Below, piece by piece: positions 1 to 8,610 of a stretch of DNA of 64,000 nucleotides. The stretch is taken from the NCBI RefSeq assembly GCF_042683245.1, contig NZ_JBHUJB010000035.1:147941-211940 (forward strand), written 5' to 3'. How positions within the stretch are numbered: position 1 is the stretch's first letter; every line of letters begins with the position of its first letter. The translations under genes and the position numbers were made by a program. The notes beneath the pieces are model-generated. The model saw only the letters and a list, made by a program, of their open reading frames with translations, ran no database searches and had not been told where the DNA came from. Origin of the DNA: Rubritalea tangerina. Lineage in GTDB: Bacteria; Verrucomicrobiota; Verrucomicrobiia; Verrucomicrobiales; Akkermansiaceae.

Positions 1-403
1 GCGCCTCTATGATATTCTGCTCAGTCGTCTGCGATTGCTTCTCAATTAACAAATCGCGCTCAGGCACCCCCATCTTCTTACAATATTCTAAAGCAACCTC
101 TGACTCAGCAAATTGAGCATTCTCACCAAACCCACCAGTTAACAAAACCTTGGAAACCCTCCCATCCTTATAAAGCTTAATCGCATGATCGATCCTCGCC
201 TGAAAAACTGGAGAAGGTTTCTTATGATAAGCCGCCGCTCCTAACACTATAGCACAATCCGCCTCCCCCCCATCATCGCTGAAACCCACGCGATTGATAT
301 CCCATAGCTGCCAAATGACATACCCAAAAGCCAATACCACTGCCAACGACAACCACTTGAGTCGACGCCCCCAACGCTTCTTAAATGACAGTTTTTTCGA
401 CAA
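1..403 (-). CDS. YdcF/SanA/ElyC-like (DUF218) membrane protein, partial
   Basis: The gene is cut by the left window edge, so only the first ~134 residues are visible. A basic N-terminus (KKRWGRR) precedes one transmembrane segment of about 16 residues, then a DUF218 start with the signature DCAIVLGAAAY, and later KVLLTGGFGENAQ, SEV and the acidic-basic stretch around ERDLLIEKQSQTT. This pattern is typical of SanA/YdcF/ElyC proteins, which are linked to envelope integrity and peptidoglycan-precursor handling, but the exact reaction is unsettled. The frame is closed upstream by a stop at 416-418, and the first usable start is a TTG at 401-403. No Shine-Dalgarno site is evident. The C-terminus lies outside the window. 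Confidence 0.75.
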   Translation of the reverse strand, partial: MSKKLSFKKRWGRRLKWLSLAVVLAFGYVIWQLWDINRVGFSDDGGEADCAIVLGAAAYHKKPSPVFQARIDHAIKLYKDGRVSKVLLTGGFGENAQFAESEVALEYCKKMGVPERDLLIEKQSQTTEQNIIEA

Positions 404-464
404 AAATAAGATCAGTTAGAAGTACCATCTATAGATTCTGTCACCCTGTAAATCCCAAAGAAAT

Positions 465-1739
465 CTAGACACCTCTAGAACACTTCTCTTTGAAGGCGCT
501 CACAGCCAACTTCATCCCCATCCCCTTCTGCAAAGTCTCATGGTACTCAGCCTGTGGGTCTGAATCTGCTACAATCCCTGCACCCACATGGTAATGAAGC
601 TCATCTCCCTCTCGTACCATCGTGCGAATCGCAATATTAAATTGGCTCAACCCATTGAATCCAAAATAACCTATGGCTCCTGTATACACCCCTCTTGAGC
701 AACTTTCCAGCTCATCAATGATTTCCATCGCCCGCTTCTTAGGAGCACCTGTGATACTTCCACCAGGGAAGCATGCCTGAACAGCTGCCACCTGACCTGT
801 CTCACTCCCTAATTCGCCCGAGACCGTGGAAACGAGGTGATAGACATGCTCGTATGATTCTAACTTCAACATCGAATCCACTCGCACTGAACCAAACTCG
901 CACACCTGCCCTAAGTCGTTGCGCTCTAGATCGGTAATCATGACCAACTCTGAAACCTCTTTCTCAGAAGTTCTCAGCTCGTACGCGCTTCGCTGATCTT
1001 CCGCGGGATCGCTAAACCTAGGTCGAGTCCCCTTGATCGGCCTAGTCGACACCCTCTTACCTTCAAATTTTAAAAATGTCTCGGGAGAGGAAGACAGGAC
1101 CTCAGTACCGTCCAGAGAGAGATAACTAGCGTGCGGCGCAGGCGATTGCTCACGCAACTCCAAATACAGTCCATATGCTGTCCCCCCTTGCACCTCCGCA
1201 GAAAATTTATGAGCGAGGTTCACTTGATAGATGTCACCAGCTGCAATGTACTCCTTAATGGCTTGAACCTTTTCCAGATAGGCCCTCTCCGTCATCTCTT
1301 GACGGAATCCTGAAACCTCCATACCTCCCTCTTCTCGCCAGTCCATTTTGATCGCTGATGATAAGCCCCCCACCTCGTACCATTGCTCCGAATCGTGCAC
1401 ATACACCAACATCTCAGGATAAACCCCAAAACAAAACGCCCCCTCATAAGAAATCCACCCACATAGACCACCGTTGGGCAATTCCGACACATCTGATGCC
1501 CTTGCTGCAAGAACCTCTTCTAATCTAGAAACATCTGACACCTCACCACGTATCACTTCCTCAGGCCGCGCCGCTACAATGCTGATAGCGCCCTCAGACC
1601 CATCCGGCAAATTTCCCGAACTATCAAAAAATACCACGCCCCCCAAGTGCTCCAAGCCCCCAGCAACCTCTTCAGGTAATAAATTTAGTTCTACAGCTTT
1701 CAAGGGGACCTTCATCATTCTAAGTTCTGGCTCTGCCAT
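465..1739 (-). CDS. pabB: Aminodeoxychorismate synthase component I (PabB)
   Basis: The 424-residue protein belongs to the chorismate-binding family (TrpE/PabB/MenF). It should aminate chorismate to 4-amino-4-deoxychorismate for folate synthesis, using ammonia from a PabA-type glutaminase that is not in this window. The motif PIKGT at residues 234-238 carries the lysine typical of PabB (TrpE has PIAGT). It is followed by the conserved stretches ELVMITDLERNDLG and GGSITGAPKKRAMEI and a C-terminal GAGIVADSDPQAEY. Length is normal for a stand-alone PabB. It is transcribed away from the next gene across a 209-base divergent gap. Anthranilate synthase is less likely because of the lysine motif. 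Confidence 0.92.
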   Translation of the reverse strand: MAEPELRMMKVPLKAVELNLLPEEVAGGLEHLGGVVFFDSSGNLPDGSEGAISIVAARPEEVIRGEVSDVSRLEEVLAARASDVSELPNGGLCGWISYEGAFCFGVYPEMLVYVHDSEQWYEVGGLSSAIKMDWREEGGMEVSGFRQEMTERAYLEKVQAIKEYIAAGDIYQVNLAHKFSAEVQGGTAYGLYLELREQSPAPHASYLSLDGTEVLSSSPETFLKFEGKRVSTRPIKGTRPRFSDPAEDQRSAYELRTSEKEVSELVMITDLERNDLGQVCEFGSVRVDSMLKLESYEHVYHLVSTVSGELGSETGQVAAVQACFPGGSITGAPKKRAMEIIDELESCSRGVYTGAIGYFGFNGLSQFNIAIRTMVREGDELHYHVGAGIVADSDPQAEYHETLQKGMGMKLAVSAFKEKCSRGV

Positions 1740-1948
1740 ACGCTATCTCAGAGATTCCTCAAGCCTCTAAAATGCGCATCAGACTTCACATGTGCTTTTC
1801 CTATTTCCCCACGAGTGTGATCTTAAGGGATTCGCTGACACGACACTAACCCGAGTACTCAGATTCACAGATGAGCCGAGCGACGTCCTGAATTCATAAA
1901 ACTTCATCCTTCCCATCCCATACATTTGCTCTCTAAAGTCCCTCACTC

Positions 1949-3097
1949 ATGGGAACACCTACCCCTACATCGCCTGCAGCAAAGCGTCCTGCCTTCACCA
2001 TTGCGTGTGGTCTATTCGCTTGCGTCTCATTTGCGCAACTCCTCTCAGTAGGGGTCGCCATTGCAGCACGCACAGGTGAAACGCGCGAAGTCGTGCGCTA
2101 TGTCAAAGGTGACCCACTCATCGTCTCTGTCCCAACCCTTCGAGACGAAGTCTCCCCCACCCCATCCGTCCAACCACGCAGTCTAGAGGAACTCCTCTCT
2201 GATTACGCAGAGCCCTCAGATTCGCTCCCTACCGAAAACTCCCCACCTATTGCCTCTTTCCCCCAACCCAGCCTTGCTCCCTCTACCCCAGAGACGGCTC
2301 CCACAATCGCTTCTCCCGAAGTCAAAAAACTCGTAGATGACGCCCACCATGCACATAGCAAAGGGGATATGGTCGCCGCTCTCATCAAGCTAGAAGAAGC
2401 CTCCGCCCTCGCTCCTGACGAACCCGCAGTATTCTACCGCATGGCCTTGCTATTTGAAGATATGGGCCAATGGGAACGCGCCACGGACAACTACGAAAAA
2501 CTCTTTGTCATGGGCCCAAGTATCGGCGTCTATTACGACAAAGCAGCCTTCAAGCTCTCCAACGGAATCAATGCCGAGAACCCTAAGCAGGACCTCTTCG
2601 TCATCGGCCATATCATGCGCCGCATCAGTGATGATGGCCTCAATGCTAGACTCACTATCCCCATCCGTAGTACCCCAGGGGCTGAATTCGACCCCACCCA
2701 AATTAATGTCGTCGTACACCACTACGACCTCGTCGATAAGCAACGCATCGAACCGATCCCACCTTCTCGTGCCAATAACAAAACTGAACGCTGGCTCCAC
2801 GCCCCCGTCGATTGGGCCAACGATGAAGAAATCGCTGAAGCAAGCTACACACTCCCCCCACTCAGTGAAGCAGAAACCCACCTCTTTGGTGAGCGCAAAT
2901 ACTTCGGCTATGTCGCAGAACTCTACTACAAGAACGAGCTGATCGACCAGCAGGCATACCCGCGCCGTCTCCACGCCATCCACGCTCAAAAACAAAACCA
3001 GCCCGACTTCGACATTCCACTCGATTTCCCTGTGGAGGAAGCCCTCCCTAATATCAATCCCGACAACCCTCTCCTCCCGGCCCTACCACGCTACTAA
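1949..3097 (+). CDS. Membrane-anchored TPR-repeat protein
   Basis: The protein has 382 residues. A hydrophobic segment at about residues 17-40 (start of AFTIACGLFACVSFAQLL) looks like a signal anchor, followed by a Pro/Ser/Thr-rich linker to about residue 125. Residues ~125-185 form two tetratricopeptide repeats (around ALIKLEEASALAPDEPAVFYRMA and ERATDNYEKLFVMGP). The C-terminal half is a beta-rich region I do not recognise. It is the first of four closely spaced plus-strand genes, and the next start lies 7 bases after its stop, so they probably form one operon. A scaffold role for the following pseudokinase-FGE protein is an inference from context only. No clear Shine-Dalgarno site is visible. 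Confidence 0.7.
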   Translation: MGTPTPTSPAAKRPAFTIACGLFACVSFAQLLSVGVAIAARTGETREVVRYVKGDPLIVSVPTLRDEVSPTPSVQPRSLEELLSDYAEPSDSLPTENSPPIASFPQPSLAPSTPETAPTIASPEVKKLVDDAHHAHSKGDMVAALIKLEEASALAPDEPAVFYRMALLFEDMGQWERATDNYEKLFVMGPSIGVYYDKAAFKLSNGINAENPKQDLFVIGHIMRRISDDGLNARLTIPIRSTPGAEFDPTQINVVVHHYDLVDKQRIEPIPPSRANNKTERWLHAPVDWANDEEIAEASYTLPPLSEAETHLFGERKYFGYVAELYYKNELIDQQAYPRRLHAIHAQKQNQPDFDIPLDFPVEEALPNINPDNPLLPALPRY

Positions 3098-3104
3098 AGC
3101 CACC

Positions 3105-4652
3105 ATGGATCCCGAAACCCAACGACTCACTACTGGCACCCAAATCGGCGACTACCTGCTCACCGAATTAATCTACGACGGTGAAACCACTCGCACATGG
3201 AAAGCTCAACAAGTTTCCGTGAGCCGAGACGTCATCATCGATAGCCTCAATCTTGACCAGCAAAACGACGAAGCCGTCGTCTCAGCATTCCTCAGTGATG
3301 TTCGCGCTAAAGCTAGCGTGGACCACCCACTTATTGGTTCAGTATTTGAAGCCATCCGCGACGGCCGACTCTGCTTCTACGCACGAGAAAACCTCACCGG
3401 AGCACCACTCCACGCGCTCGGCCAAGACGGCACATTCCTCAAGCCTGAAAAAATTGTCCATATCATCCGACAAATTGCAGAAGCCAACCTCTACCTCGAA
3501 GAGCATAAAATCGCTACCCTCCCTATCCAAACCGACCAAATCTTCATATCAGAACACAGCCTCACCCGCCTGATCAACATGGCTGTGGGAGGCGAACGCG
3601 ACCACAGCGTCTCGACCGCTGATAAACACACCATCGCAGTCGCCCTGAAGCTTGTCCTAGAACCTGGTCTACCAGGTTCCACGCGTACCCTCTCTCTACT
3701 CAACTACATGGCAGACCTCGAGCGTGACATCCCACTCACTTGGGAACAAATTCGCGACCTCTCAGAAGGTGTCGAACAACAACTCTCAGAACCCAGTGAA
3801 GCCGTCCCCCTCGAAAATTCCACAGTCCGCCTCAACAAACGCGACAATAGCAAAAAACTTATCATGCTTGCTGGCATCGGAATTGGTGCCGCCATCGCCA
3901 TCACCGTCGGTTCGCTCGTCATGAACCAACCTGAGAAACCCAAACACCGCCAACTCTCTGCGATGGTCGAGATCCCCGCCGGCACCTATCCCACTCATGA
4001 CGGTGGCACTGCCTCACTCTCCACATTCTTCATAGATTCATACGAAGTCACTATCTCCGAGTACGCGAAATTCCTCGAAGCAATGGAAATCCTCAGCCCG
4101 CAGCAACGTTCGATCTACGAACATGAGGACCAACCAGACTCGAAACGTGACCACCTGCCACTCAATTGGGATGAAATCTACCAAGCAGCCAAAAATGGCT
4201 CCACTTGGAATGGGATCGCCATGGACCCTAATTGCCCAGTCGTCGGTGTCGATTGGTGGGATGCCTACGCCTATTGCCAATTCAAACGTCGCCGCCTCCC
4301 CACTCAGGAAGAATGGCAAGCAGCCCTCCACCACTCGCTCGGAGAGGATGCCACCCTCACTCCTGCTCCCTGGGGACCAGTAGATGCATTCGATAAAGAT
4401 GCCACAGGAAATGGCATCCATGGACTTGCTGGCAATGTCTCTGAATGGTGCTCAAAAATGAGCAAAGACCCCGCCTACCCTACTAAACCCAAAATGCCCA
4501 TGACCCTCGGCGGCTCCTACCTCAAAAAACGAGCCTCCGCCACCACGCGTGAATGGCTCGACCACTCAAAACTCGAACTCGACGACGCACGCAGTCTACG
4601 CCGTGCCGACCTCGGATTCCGCACAATCTCAAGTACCGCCCCCATCGAATAA
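3105..4652 (+). CDS. Pseudokinase - transmembrane - FGE-sulfatase domain fusion
   Basis: Residues ~13-230 resemble a bacterial Ser/Thr kinase fold but lack its chemistry. The VAIK-type lysine position reads RDVIIDSL, the HRD loop position reads HKIATLPIQTDQI, and no DFG is found. A single transmembrane helix follows at ~251-272. Residues ~285-508 form a formylglycine-generating-enzyme/SUMF1 (C-type-lectin-like) domain: MVEIPAGTY, DSYEVTISEYAKFL, PVVGVDWWDAYAYC, LPTQEEWQAA, GNVSEWCS, GGSY, LGFR. The two copper-binding cysteines of true FGEs after GGS(W/F)L are absent (the region reads GGSYLKKRASATT), so sulfatase maturation is unlikely. The architecture suggests an inactive cytoplasmic kinase module with an extracytoplasmic binding domain. 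It belongs to the 1949-6655 gene set. Confidence 0.8.
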   Translation: MDPETQRLTTGTQIGDYLLTELIYDGETTRTWKAQQVSVSRDVIIDSLNLDQQNDEAVVSAFLSDVRAKASVDHPLIGSVFEAIRDGRLCFYARENLTGAPLHALGQDGTFLKPEKIVHIIRQIAEANLYLEEHKIATLPIQTDQIFISEHSLTRLINMAVGGERDHSVSTADKHTIAVALKLVLEPGLPGSTRTLSLLNYMADLERDIPLTWEQIRDLSEGVEQQLSEPSEAVPLENSTVRLNKRDNSKKLIMLAGIGIGAAIAITVGSLVMNQPEKPKHRQLSAMVEIPAGTYPTHDGGTASLSTFFIDSYEVTISEYAKFLEAMEILSPQQRSIYEHEDQPDSKRDHLPLNWDEIYQAAKNGSTWNGIAMDPNCPVVGVDWWDAYAYCQFKRRRLPTQEEWQAALHHSLGEDATLTPAPWGPVDAFDKDATGNGIHGLAGNVSEWCSKMSKDPAYPTKPKMPMTLGGSYLKKRASATTREWLDHSKLELDDARSLRRADLGFRTISSTAPIE

Positions 4653-4672
4653 CATCTCCAACAAACAAACTT

Positions 4673-5539
4673 ATGCGTCTTCTCCTCATCCTCACTTCAC
4701 TCCTCCTCGCCCCAAACCTTTGGGCTCAAGTTAGCGTCGGCGTTAAGCCAAATCGTAAACAATATGTGAGCTACGAACCCATCCACCTTGCCGTCACTAT
4801 TGCCAACCAAACTGGTGGCCCACTCACCTTAAAAAATGCCAATGGCAATAGCTGGATCGAGTTTGTGGTCCAAAACCAAAGTAACCGCGTCATTCATAAA
4901 GTTAATAAACCCAGCTATGCTGGCACCACCATCCCCACTGCGGAACGGGTAAAATCAAATTTCACACTCAATAACATCTACGACCTCGCCCAACCAGGCA
5001 ACTACAGTGCCTACGCAGTCGTACGAACTCCTAATCAAAGTAGCTCCGAGGGCACTCGCTCAGCAACAGTCTACTTCACCGTCAACCGTGGAGTACCTTC
5101 CTGGAAAACCAAAGTAGGCGTCCCGGGAATTGCCGGCGATGAACGCGAATACCGCATCATCAATTACTCTGGAGATGGTGCTCCGAAGATCTACATCCAA
5201 GTCCAAGATGTAAAACGCGGCCACATCCTCGCCACCTATTCCATGGGCAACGTGCTCTCATTCCGGAAAGCCCTAAAAGCTGTCGATCGAGAAAATAACC
5301 TCCACGTCCTCTTCCTCACCACGCCCGAACTCTACTGCCACACTGTCGTGAATACCTCTGGTAAGACGATCAAACGTCGCTACCACAAGGGAGTTGGCAA
5401 CACCCACCCCGCATTGCTAACTCATCAAGACGGTGCTGTCACAGTCTTTAACTCAGTCCCATACGACCCAGCTAAAGAAATCGAAGAACGCAAAAAATTC
5501 CACCGCCTCTCTGAGGTCCCTGGCGGCTTCCAACAATAA
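4673..5539 (+). CDS. Secreted beta-rich protein of unknown function
   Basis: I chose the ATG at 4673 because it begins a clear signal peptide (MRLLLILTSLLLAPNLWAQ, cleavage after WAQ). The frame also stays open upstream, but there it overlaps the preceding gene. The mature ~269-residue protein starts with an Ig-like or intracellular-proteinase-inhibitor-like stretch (SVGVKPNRKQYVSYEPIHLAVTIANQTGGPLTL), the pattern of extracytoplasmic beta-sandwich domains, up to about residue 140. The rest, with YIQVQDVKRGHILATYSMG, looks like part of a repeat or propeller fold that I cannot name. It starts 20 bases after the pseudokinase-FGE gene and is probably co-transcribed with it. The function is unknown. 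Confidence 0.7.
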   Translation: MRLLLILTSLLLAPNLWAQVSVGVKPNRKQYVSYEPIHLAVTIANQTGGPLTLKNANGNSWIEFVVQNQSNRVIHKVNKPSYAGTTIPTAERVKSNFTLNNIYDLAQPGNYSAYAVVRTPNQSSSEGTRSATVYFTVNRGVPSWKTKVGVPGIAGDEREYRIINYSGDGAPKIYIQVQDVKRGHILATYSMGNVLSFRKALKAVDRENNLHVLFLTTPELYCHTVVNTSGKTIKRRYHKGVGNTHPALLTHQDGAVTVFNSVPYDPAKEIEERKKFHRLSEVPGGFQQ

Positions 5540-5599
5540 TTTCTCCCAGAATTTCTTGTATCTCTCAAGCATTGGCGCAATGCCTTCTCAACCATCACT

Positions 5600-6655
5600 A
5601 TGTCTGCAAAAGTAAATTTCAATAAAGCATCACTCGCTCACGTCTCATTGGCTAAAATTGGTAACCCACTCCGCGGGGAATCACTCAAAACCTCCAAAGA
5701 CCTCTGTAAATTTGGTGAAAAAGATAAAGAAATCCTTACCCTCGCATTCCTCAAGCCATTCAAAAACCTCGAGCGCTACCAATTCCACCACACCTCCTCG
5801 CTCGACCTCCACGAAATGCATTCCTACTGTAACACTATCTTCGACCAAGAGGAACGCTTTCTCACCTACTCCCGCAAAATCGCACGCCACCTCTACGACA
5901 AAACGAAACACCCAAATATCAAATCGGGTGACCTCTGCGTCGCCTTCATCAACGACCTTCAAGTCGATGGAGAAATCTGCAGCGCTATCAGCGTCGTAAA
6001 GTCAGAAAGCCTCACCCCATTCCTCGAAATCTCCGATAATGATGGTGACCTCCAGCTCACCACGCATAACGGCATCTACCCAGATAAAATCGATAAGGGA
6101 TGCCTCATCATCAATCACAACAAAGAGGGTGGCTACCTCGTCTACACCTTCGATAAAGGTGGCGCTGACACCAACTTCTGGGTCCGTGACTTCCTCGGCG
6201 CGCGCGCCCAAAAAGATGACGAGTTCAAAACTAAAAAGTACGCCGAAATGTGCGTTGCCTTCGCCGATGAAGGACTACCAGAGGATATGCCTCAGGAAGA
6301 TAAATACCGCGTTGCCAATGATGCGATGCAGTACTTCGCTGAAAAAGAAAAGTTCGACGAAAAACACTTCCAAGAAGAAGTCCTCAAGGAACCTGCCATC
6401 GTTGAGAAATTTAGCTCCTACAAAGACAACTACAAAGACGAAGACGGTGAACCCATCGCTGCCGAATTCGAAATCAATAAACAAGTTGCCAAAAAAGCAG
6501 GCTCAAAGATCAAAGCGAACCTCAAGCTCGATACCGGCGTCATCCTCAAGTTCACCCCTGACTTCGCAGAGCGCGAAAGTGAAGTCATGGAGCGTGGCTA
6601 TGACGAAAAAATGGAGATGAAGTACGTCAAGGTCTACTACCACGAAGAACTCTAA
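5600..6655 (+). CDS. ndpA: Nucleoid-associated protein, NdpA/YejK family
   Basis: The 351-residue protein matches the 37-kDa nucleoid-associated protein family (NdpA/YejK) in length and in its features. It has an early LSKIGNPLRGE-like region (here LAKIGNPLRGESL), a helical part with SLDLHEMHSYCNTIFD, the strand IKSGDLCVAFINDLQVDGE, then LEISDNDGDLQL, KGCLIINHNKEGGYLVYTFDKGG and a Phe-rich FWVRDFLGA. Members bind DNA in the nucleoid, and the biochemical role is unclear. It lies 60 bases after the secreted-protein gene and ends the plus-strand set. A DNA-binding protein at the end of an envelope or signalling operon is unexpected. It is convergent with the esterase gene 22 bases away, without an obvious terminator. 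Confidence 0.85.
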   Translation: MSAKVNFNKASLAHVSLAKIGNPLRGESLKTSKDLCKFGEKDKEILTLAFLKPFKNLERYQFHHTSSLDLHEMHSYCNTIFDQEERFLTYSRKIARHLYDKTKHPNIKSGDLCVAFINDLQVDGEICSAISVVKSESLTPFLEISDNDGDLQLTTHNGIYPDKIDKGCLIINHNKEGGYLVYTFDKGGADTNFWVRDFLGARAQKDDEFKTKKYAEMCVAFADEGLPEDMPQEDKYRVANDAMQYFAEKEKFDEKHFQEEVLKEPAIVEKFSSYKDNYKDEDGEPIAAEFEINKQVAKKAGSKIKANLKLDTGVILKFTPDFAERESEVMERGYDEKMEMKYVKVYYHEEL

Positions 6656-6677
6656 AGTTCTCCTCCCCCCCGTCCAA

Positions 6678-7406
6678 TCACATATAGAGCGGCGCCATGC
6701 GCCGCCAATAATACCCCCGGTGCGCCCTCTCTTCCCACTCGTACATCCTGTGAGGCACCCCCTTCTCGTTGAGCACCTCACACATGTAATGGTTGTTCCC
6801 TAAAAAAGGGTCCTGCTTACCGCATACAAATACGATATCCATCGCTCGCAGCGCTTCTAACCGCTCGTTGCAGTGCATGTTTTTTAGGTAATGCACAGGG
6901 GTGTTATAGTACACCGTCTCATCATAGTGCCCTTGAAATAAATCACCGAAGCCATCCGCCACCTCGGTCAAATTATAACGCCCCGAAAAAGCACAAAGCT
7001 TCTGGAATAAATGCGGGTGCTTTAAGGCGATGTTAGCCGCAAAGAATGCCCCAAGACTACAACCGTGAGCAATCGTACTCCCCTCCGGGTTCTTCCTCTC
7101 CATCAAAGGCAATACCTCATTAAGGATATATTCCTCATACTCGAGGTAACGCCTCATCCTCCCCTTAGGATGTGCCCAAAAACAATAAAAACTCTCACTA
7201 TCTATCCCATCCACACAATATAACTGTAACTGCCCAGCTTCTATTTTCCCACGCAACGACTCCGTGATGCGTAACTTCTCGTATTCAAAAAAACGCCCAC
7301 CTCGTGTCGGAAACACTAACACTTTTGCACCTGCGTGCCCAAAGACTAACAACTCCATTTCGCGGCGTAAGCGAGGGCTCCACCATTTATGATATTCACG
7401 GTTCAT
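6678..7406 (-). CDS. Alpha/beta-hydrolase, putative esterase (EstA/D type)
   Basis: The protein has 242 residues and no signal peptide, so it is predicted cytoplasmic. The nucleophile elbow is HGCSLG with Ser117, the acid is probably the Asp in VCGKQDPF, and the histidine lies in EERAHRGYYW. This fits the putative-esterase family related to esterase D, enterochelin esterase and antigen 85. An early KVLVFPTRGGRFFEYEK stretch matches the oxyanion-side strand. The substrate is unknown. It lies 21 bases downstream of the AXE1-like hydrolase gene on the same strand, so the two hydrolases are probably co-transcribed. Confidence 0.8.
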   Translation of the reverse strand: MNREYHKWWSPRLRREMELLVFGHAGAKVLVFPTRGGRFFEYEKLRITESLRGKIEAGQLQLYCVDGIDSESFYCFWAHPKGRMRRYLEYEEYILNEVLPLMERKNPEGSTIAHGCSLGAFFAANIALKHPHLFQKLCAFSGRYNLTEVADGFGDLFQGHYDETVYYNTPVHYLKNMHCNERLEALRAMDIVFVCGKQDPFLGNNHYMCEVLNEKGVPHRMYEWEERAHRGYYWRRMAPLYM

Positions 7407-7427
7407 CTCTCATCTCACCACGCGTTC

Positions 7428-8405
7428 TTATAAGTCGCTGAAGAAGCTACTGAGCTCTCTCAGCAATTGCTTTTCTTGCTTCTCTTGGTCTGGGTATTCC
7501 ATGTGTCCTGCCTCCAAGGTGAAGAGCTCCTTCGGACCCGACAAGGCATTGAATATGGCAAATTGGCCAGCTGGCGTCACCACCGGGTCTGCCAATGCAC
7601 AGGCCAGGTGCATCGGAATCTTAATGTGCTTTGCTGACTGGGCCGCATCAAACCACTGCAGAGTGTTTTCCACCAAACGTGGCTCTTTTTTATATAAGGT
7701 CTGCACGCTGGCTGCACTACCCATCGTCTTCAACTGCAACCTCAACATCTGGTGACCAAAACTCGGCACCTTCAAATGCGCCTTCTGCACCCTATCTTCC
7801 CATGCCAAGGCCATAGCCCCAACTCCACCACCAAAACTCGTCCCCAAATACCCAATATGCCCCTCTAAATAAGGCGCCAAACGCAACATCGCGCTTACCG
7901 CCAACCACACATCCTCCACACACCCACGCAGCACATACCGCTCAGGCTTGTCGATATCATGCCGAACATGCCACCTTGGCTCATGCGAAATCGGAGGATG
8001 AGGACTCCGCGATATCCCCCGCGCACAAGGAAACATCAAGGCCGCATTCTTAAAGGGAAAATGATAATCTGGAGCTAAGCGCCCGCCATACCCGTGGCTA
8101 ATCACAAAGCCCCTCTCAACCCGACCAGACTTCGGCAACAACGCCCACCCGCCTATCTCTACCTTGTCGGTCGATTGATAGCGAAGATCAAACACCCTCC
8201 AGTCACCACGATCATAACCCGCATCTTTCAAACTAGGCAAAGGACTCACCTCTAACGCCTCTTCCCGCCACTCTCGCCACTTCTCAGCATAACCCGCAGG
8301 TTCAGGAGGCACCCTAACTGATAGCAAATCCTCCAGCTCATACCGATGCCTCGGGCGTATTCTCTTCGCTGACTTTTCTATTTCCATCACTCCTGCTAAC
8401 AGCAT
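7428..8405 (-). CDS. Acetyl xylan esterase-like (AXE1/CE7) hydrolase
   Basis: The 325-residue protein has no signal peptide. It shows the AXE1 (carbohydrate esterase 7) arrangement: a leading region with DWRVFDLRYQSTDKVEIGGWALLPK, an oxyanion strand GFVISHGYGGR, the elbow LGTSFGGG with Ser190, an acid in CALADPVVTP (~Asp278) and a histidine in EAGHMEYPDQ (~His307). CE7 enzymes deacetylate acetylated oligosaccharides and cephalosporins. The actual substrate here is not shown by the sequence. The first ATG was chosen because a GAGG motif lies about 8 bases before it; a second in-frame ATG six codons later has its GGAG too close. It is probably co-transcribed with the downstream esterase. Confidence 0.8.
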   Translation of the reverse strand: MLLAGVMEIEKSAKRIRPRHRYELEDLLSVRVPPEPAGYAEKWREWREEALEVSPLPSLKDAGYDRGDWRVFDLRYQSTDKVEIGGWALLPKSGRVERGFVISHGYGGRLAPDYHFPFKNAALMFPCARGISRSPHPPISHEPRWHVRHDIDKPERYVLRGCVEDVWLAVSAMLRLAPYLEGHIGYLGTSFGGGVGAMALAWEDRVQKAHLKVPSFGHQMLRLQLKTMGSAASVQTLYKKEPRLVENTLQWFDAAQSAKHIKIPMHLACALADPVVTPAGQFAIFNALSGPKELFTLEAGHMEYPDQEKQEKQLLRELSSFFSDL

Positions 8406-8482
8406 CAGAGCCCCTCACTCCCGCATTGTCGAGTCACGGTTCCGACAAAAGACCAATGCTCACCTCTTTCGCCGACGCCACA

Positions 8483-8605
8483 TTAAGGATACTTCCAATG
8501 ATCAGCATAGCGACTAACTGAAGTTTCAAAAATCACTGCCCCTGAGGCAGGAGAAAAGAGGGACAGCGCGATCACTGCCCCCAGTTGGGAGGGTTTTAGT
8601 TTCAT
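8483..8605 (-). CDS. Tiny secreted-type ORF, possibly a gene remnant
   Basis: A 40-codon frame begins with an ATG at 8605, five bases after the stop of the SASA-fold gene, preceded by an AAGGAA sequence about eight bases upstream. It encodes a typical signal peptide (MKLKPSQLGAVIALS... cut near PASGA) followed by only about 18 residues ending in DHWKYP. A second frame starting 30 bases before its stop also reads like a short secreted start (MLIIGSILNVASA) and ends after 24 residues. A signal peptide with almost no mature protein suggests either a genuine small secreted peptide or the 5' remnant of a larger exported protein, for example a PEP-CTERM or LamG protein, that was deleted or frameshifted. 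Confidence 0.4.
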   Translation of the reverse strand: MKLKPSQLGAVIALSLFSPASGAVIFETSVSRYADHWKYP

Positions 8606-8610
8606 GAGGA

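Noticed and set aside
3105..4652. Interpretation as an active sulfatase-maturing enzyme for the sulfatase at 51953
   Set aside because: The copper-binding cysteines are missing and the genes are 47 kb apart.
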